Source: an uncultured Clostridium sp.
Lineage (GTDB): Bacteria > Bacillota > Clostridia > Clostridiales > Clostridiaceae
Assembly (NCBI GenBank): GCA_900540255.1
Contig: UQFE01000035.1
Coordinates: forward strand, 1-23,018
DNA length: 23,018 bases
Direction: 5' to 3'
Within the stretch, counting starts at the first letter, position 1, and each line of letters starts with the position of its first letter. Below are positions 22,864 to 23,018 of the stretch, in pieces. The notes below the pieces were generated by a model. That model was not told where the DNA came from and made no database searches. It saw only the letters and a list, made by a program, of their open reading frames with translations. The position numbers and the translations under genes were made by a program.

Positions 22864-22891
22864 ATTATATATATTTTCCGTTAATAGTTAA
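22864..22891 (-). promoter_or_regulatory. Probable parAB promoter
   Basis: On the minus strand TATAAT (22864-22869) is preceded at 16 bases by TTAACT (22886-22891), a four-of-six match to the -35 consensus. It lies between parS site 2 and the parA leader. The surrounding sequence is very AT-rich, so other starts are possible. Confidence 0.4.
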
Positions 22892-22920
22892 AGATAGACT
22901 TATTAAAAATAAAGTTAAAT

Positions 22921-22960
22921 TTATATAATTAATGTTTCACGTGAAACATTAATTATATAA
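22921..22960. other. parS site 2 inside a 40-bp perfect palindrome
   Basis: The same 16-bp parS core as site 1 (22933-22948) forms the centre of a perfect palindrome of 40 bases, with arms continuing as TTATATAATTAA/TTAATTATATAA. It lies upstream of parA, next to repeat copy C. The core is certain as a ParB site. The extra symmetry is unusual and could serve also as a terminator-like or cruciform-forming structure. Confidence 0.96.
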
Positions 22961-22963
22961 AAT

Positions 22964-23018
22964 AGGGGATGTCGCATTAAGAATAAATACTACAATATAT
23001 TGTATTAATTTTTATTTT
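22964..23018. repeat. GTCGCA palindromic repeat, copy C (cut by the window end)
   Basis: AGGGGATGTCGCATTAA followed by GAATAAATACT and the palindrome ACAATATATTGT (22992-23003) is the reverse complement of the right half of copy B. The following ATTAATTTTTATTTT matches the spacer found only in the long form. It is therefore a long-form copy in opposite orientation to A and B; the second palindrome and the other arm lie beyond 23018. Only four bases separate it from parS site 2. Confidence 0.8.

Noticed and set aside
22964..23018. CRISPR array from the repeated GTCGCA and ACAATATATTGT units
   Set aside because: The units are palindromic, dispersed over 20 kb, without regular spacers or cas genes.

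Overview
The window is AT-rich DNA (by eye about 70-75% A+T) with compact genes, strong AGGAGG-type ribosome binding sites, a T-box leader, a sporulation gene (yyaC) and many protein sequences of the Clostridium sensu stricto type. I read it as chromosomal DNA of a Clostridium (cluster I) species close to the replication origin. parA (soj) and parB (spo0J) lie at the right edge with two parS sites and are transcribed leftward. In this group they normally follow rpmH-rnpA-yidC-jag-mnmE-mnmG-rsmG, so oriC is probably just beyond the right end. Minus-strand genes are then co-directional with replication; only four genes are on the plus strand.

Layout from left to right. 1-760: 5' part of a tRNA-Glu gene with its own strong promoter, then an unrecognised 193-residue protein. 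860-3170: a BaiN/HI0933-type flavoprotein facing an acyl-ACP thioesterase across a shared terminator, then copy A of an intergenic repeat. 3180-3760: a decayed DUF1858 gene beside an intact DUF1858 paralogue. 3710-6490: purA and a divergent NAD-type malic enzyme, with bidirectional terminators. 6550-8605: argS under a T-box riboswitch. 8680-11100: proC and dnaB. 11125-15840: a leftward operon of a MazG-like gene, gdpP (c-di-AMP phosphodiesterase), rplI and lonC. 15958-17170: repeat copy B, then the rpsF-ssb-rpsR operon. 17182-18570: a DUF3343, mscS-like, DUF951 run. 18770-20560: plus-strand cysteine desulfurase-like gene and yyaC. 20570-23018: DUF4446 gene, parB, parA, parS sites and a truncated third repeat copy.

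Most of the content is core: translation (tRNA-Glu, ArgS, S6, S18, L9), replication (DnaB, SSB), chromosome segregation (ParA/ParB/parS), purine and proline synthesis, c-di-AMP turnover, proteolysis and osmotic protection. I do not see a phage, plasmid, CRISPR or toxin-antitoxin system. The less ordinary material is in the gaps. There is a palindromic repeat family (three copies) whose arms double as terminators and whose short form is exactly one internal unit shorter than the long form. A DUF1858 pseudogene is not visible as an open frame. Two parS sites differ strongly in palindrome size. A hairpin covers the parA ribosome binding site, and a second class of short direct and inverted repeats lies beside the dnaB terminator and the flavoprotein gene.
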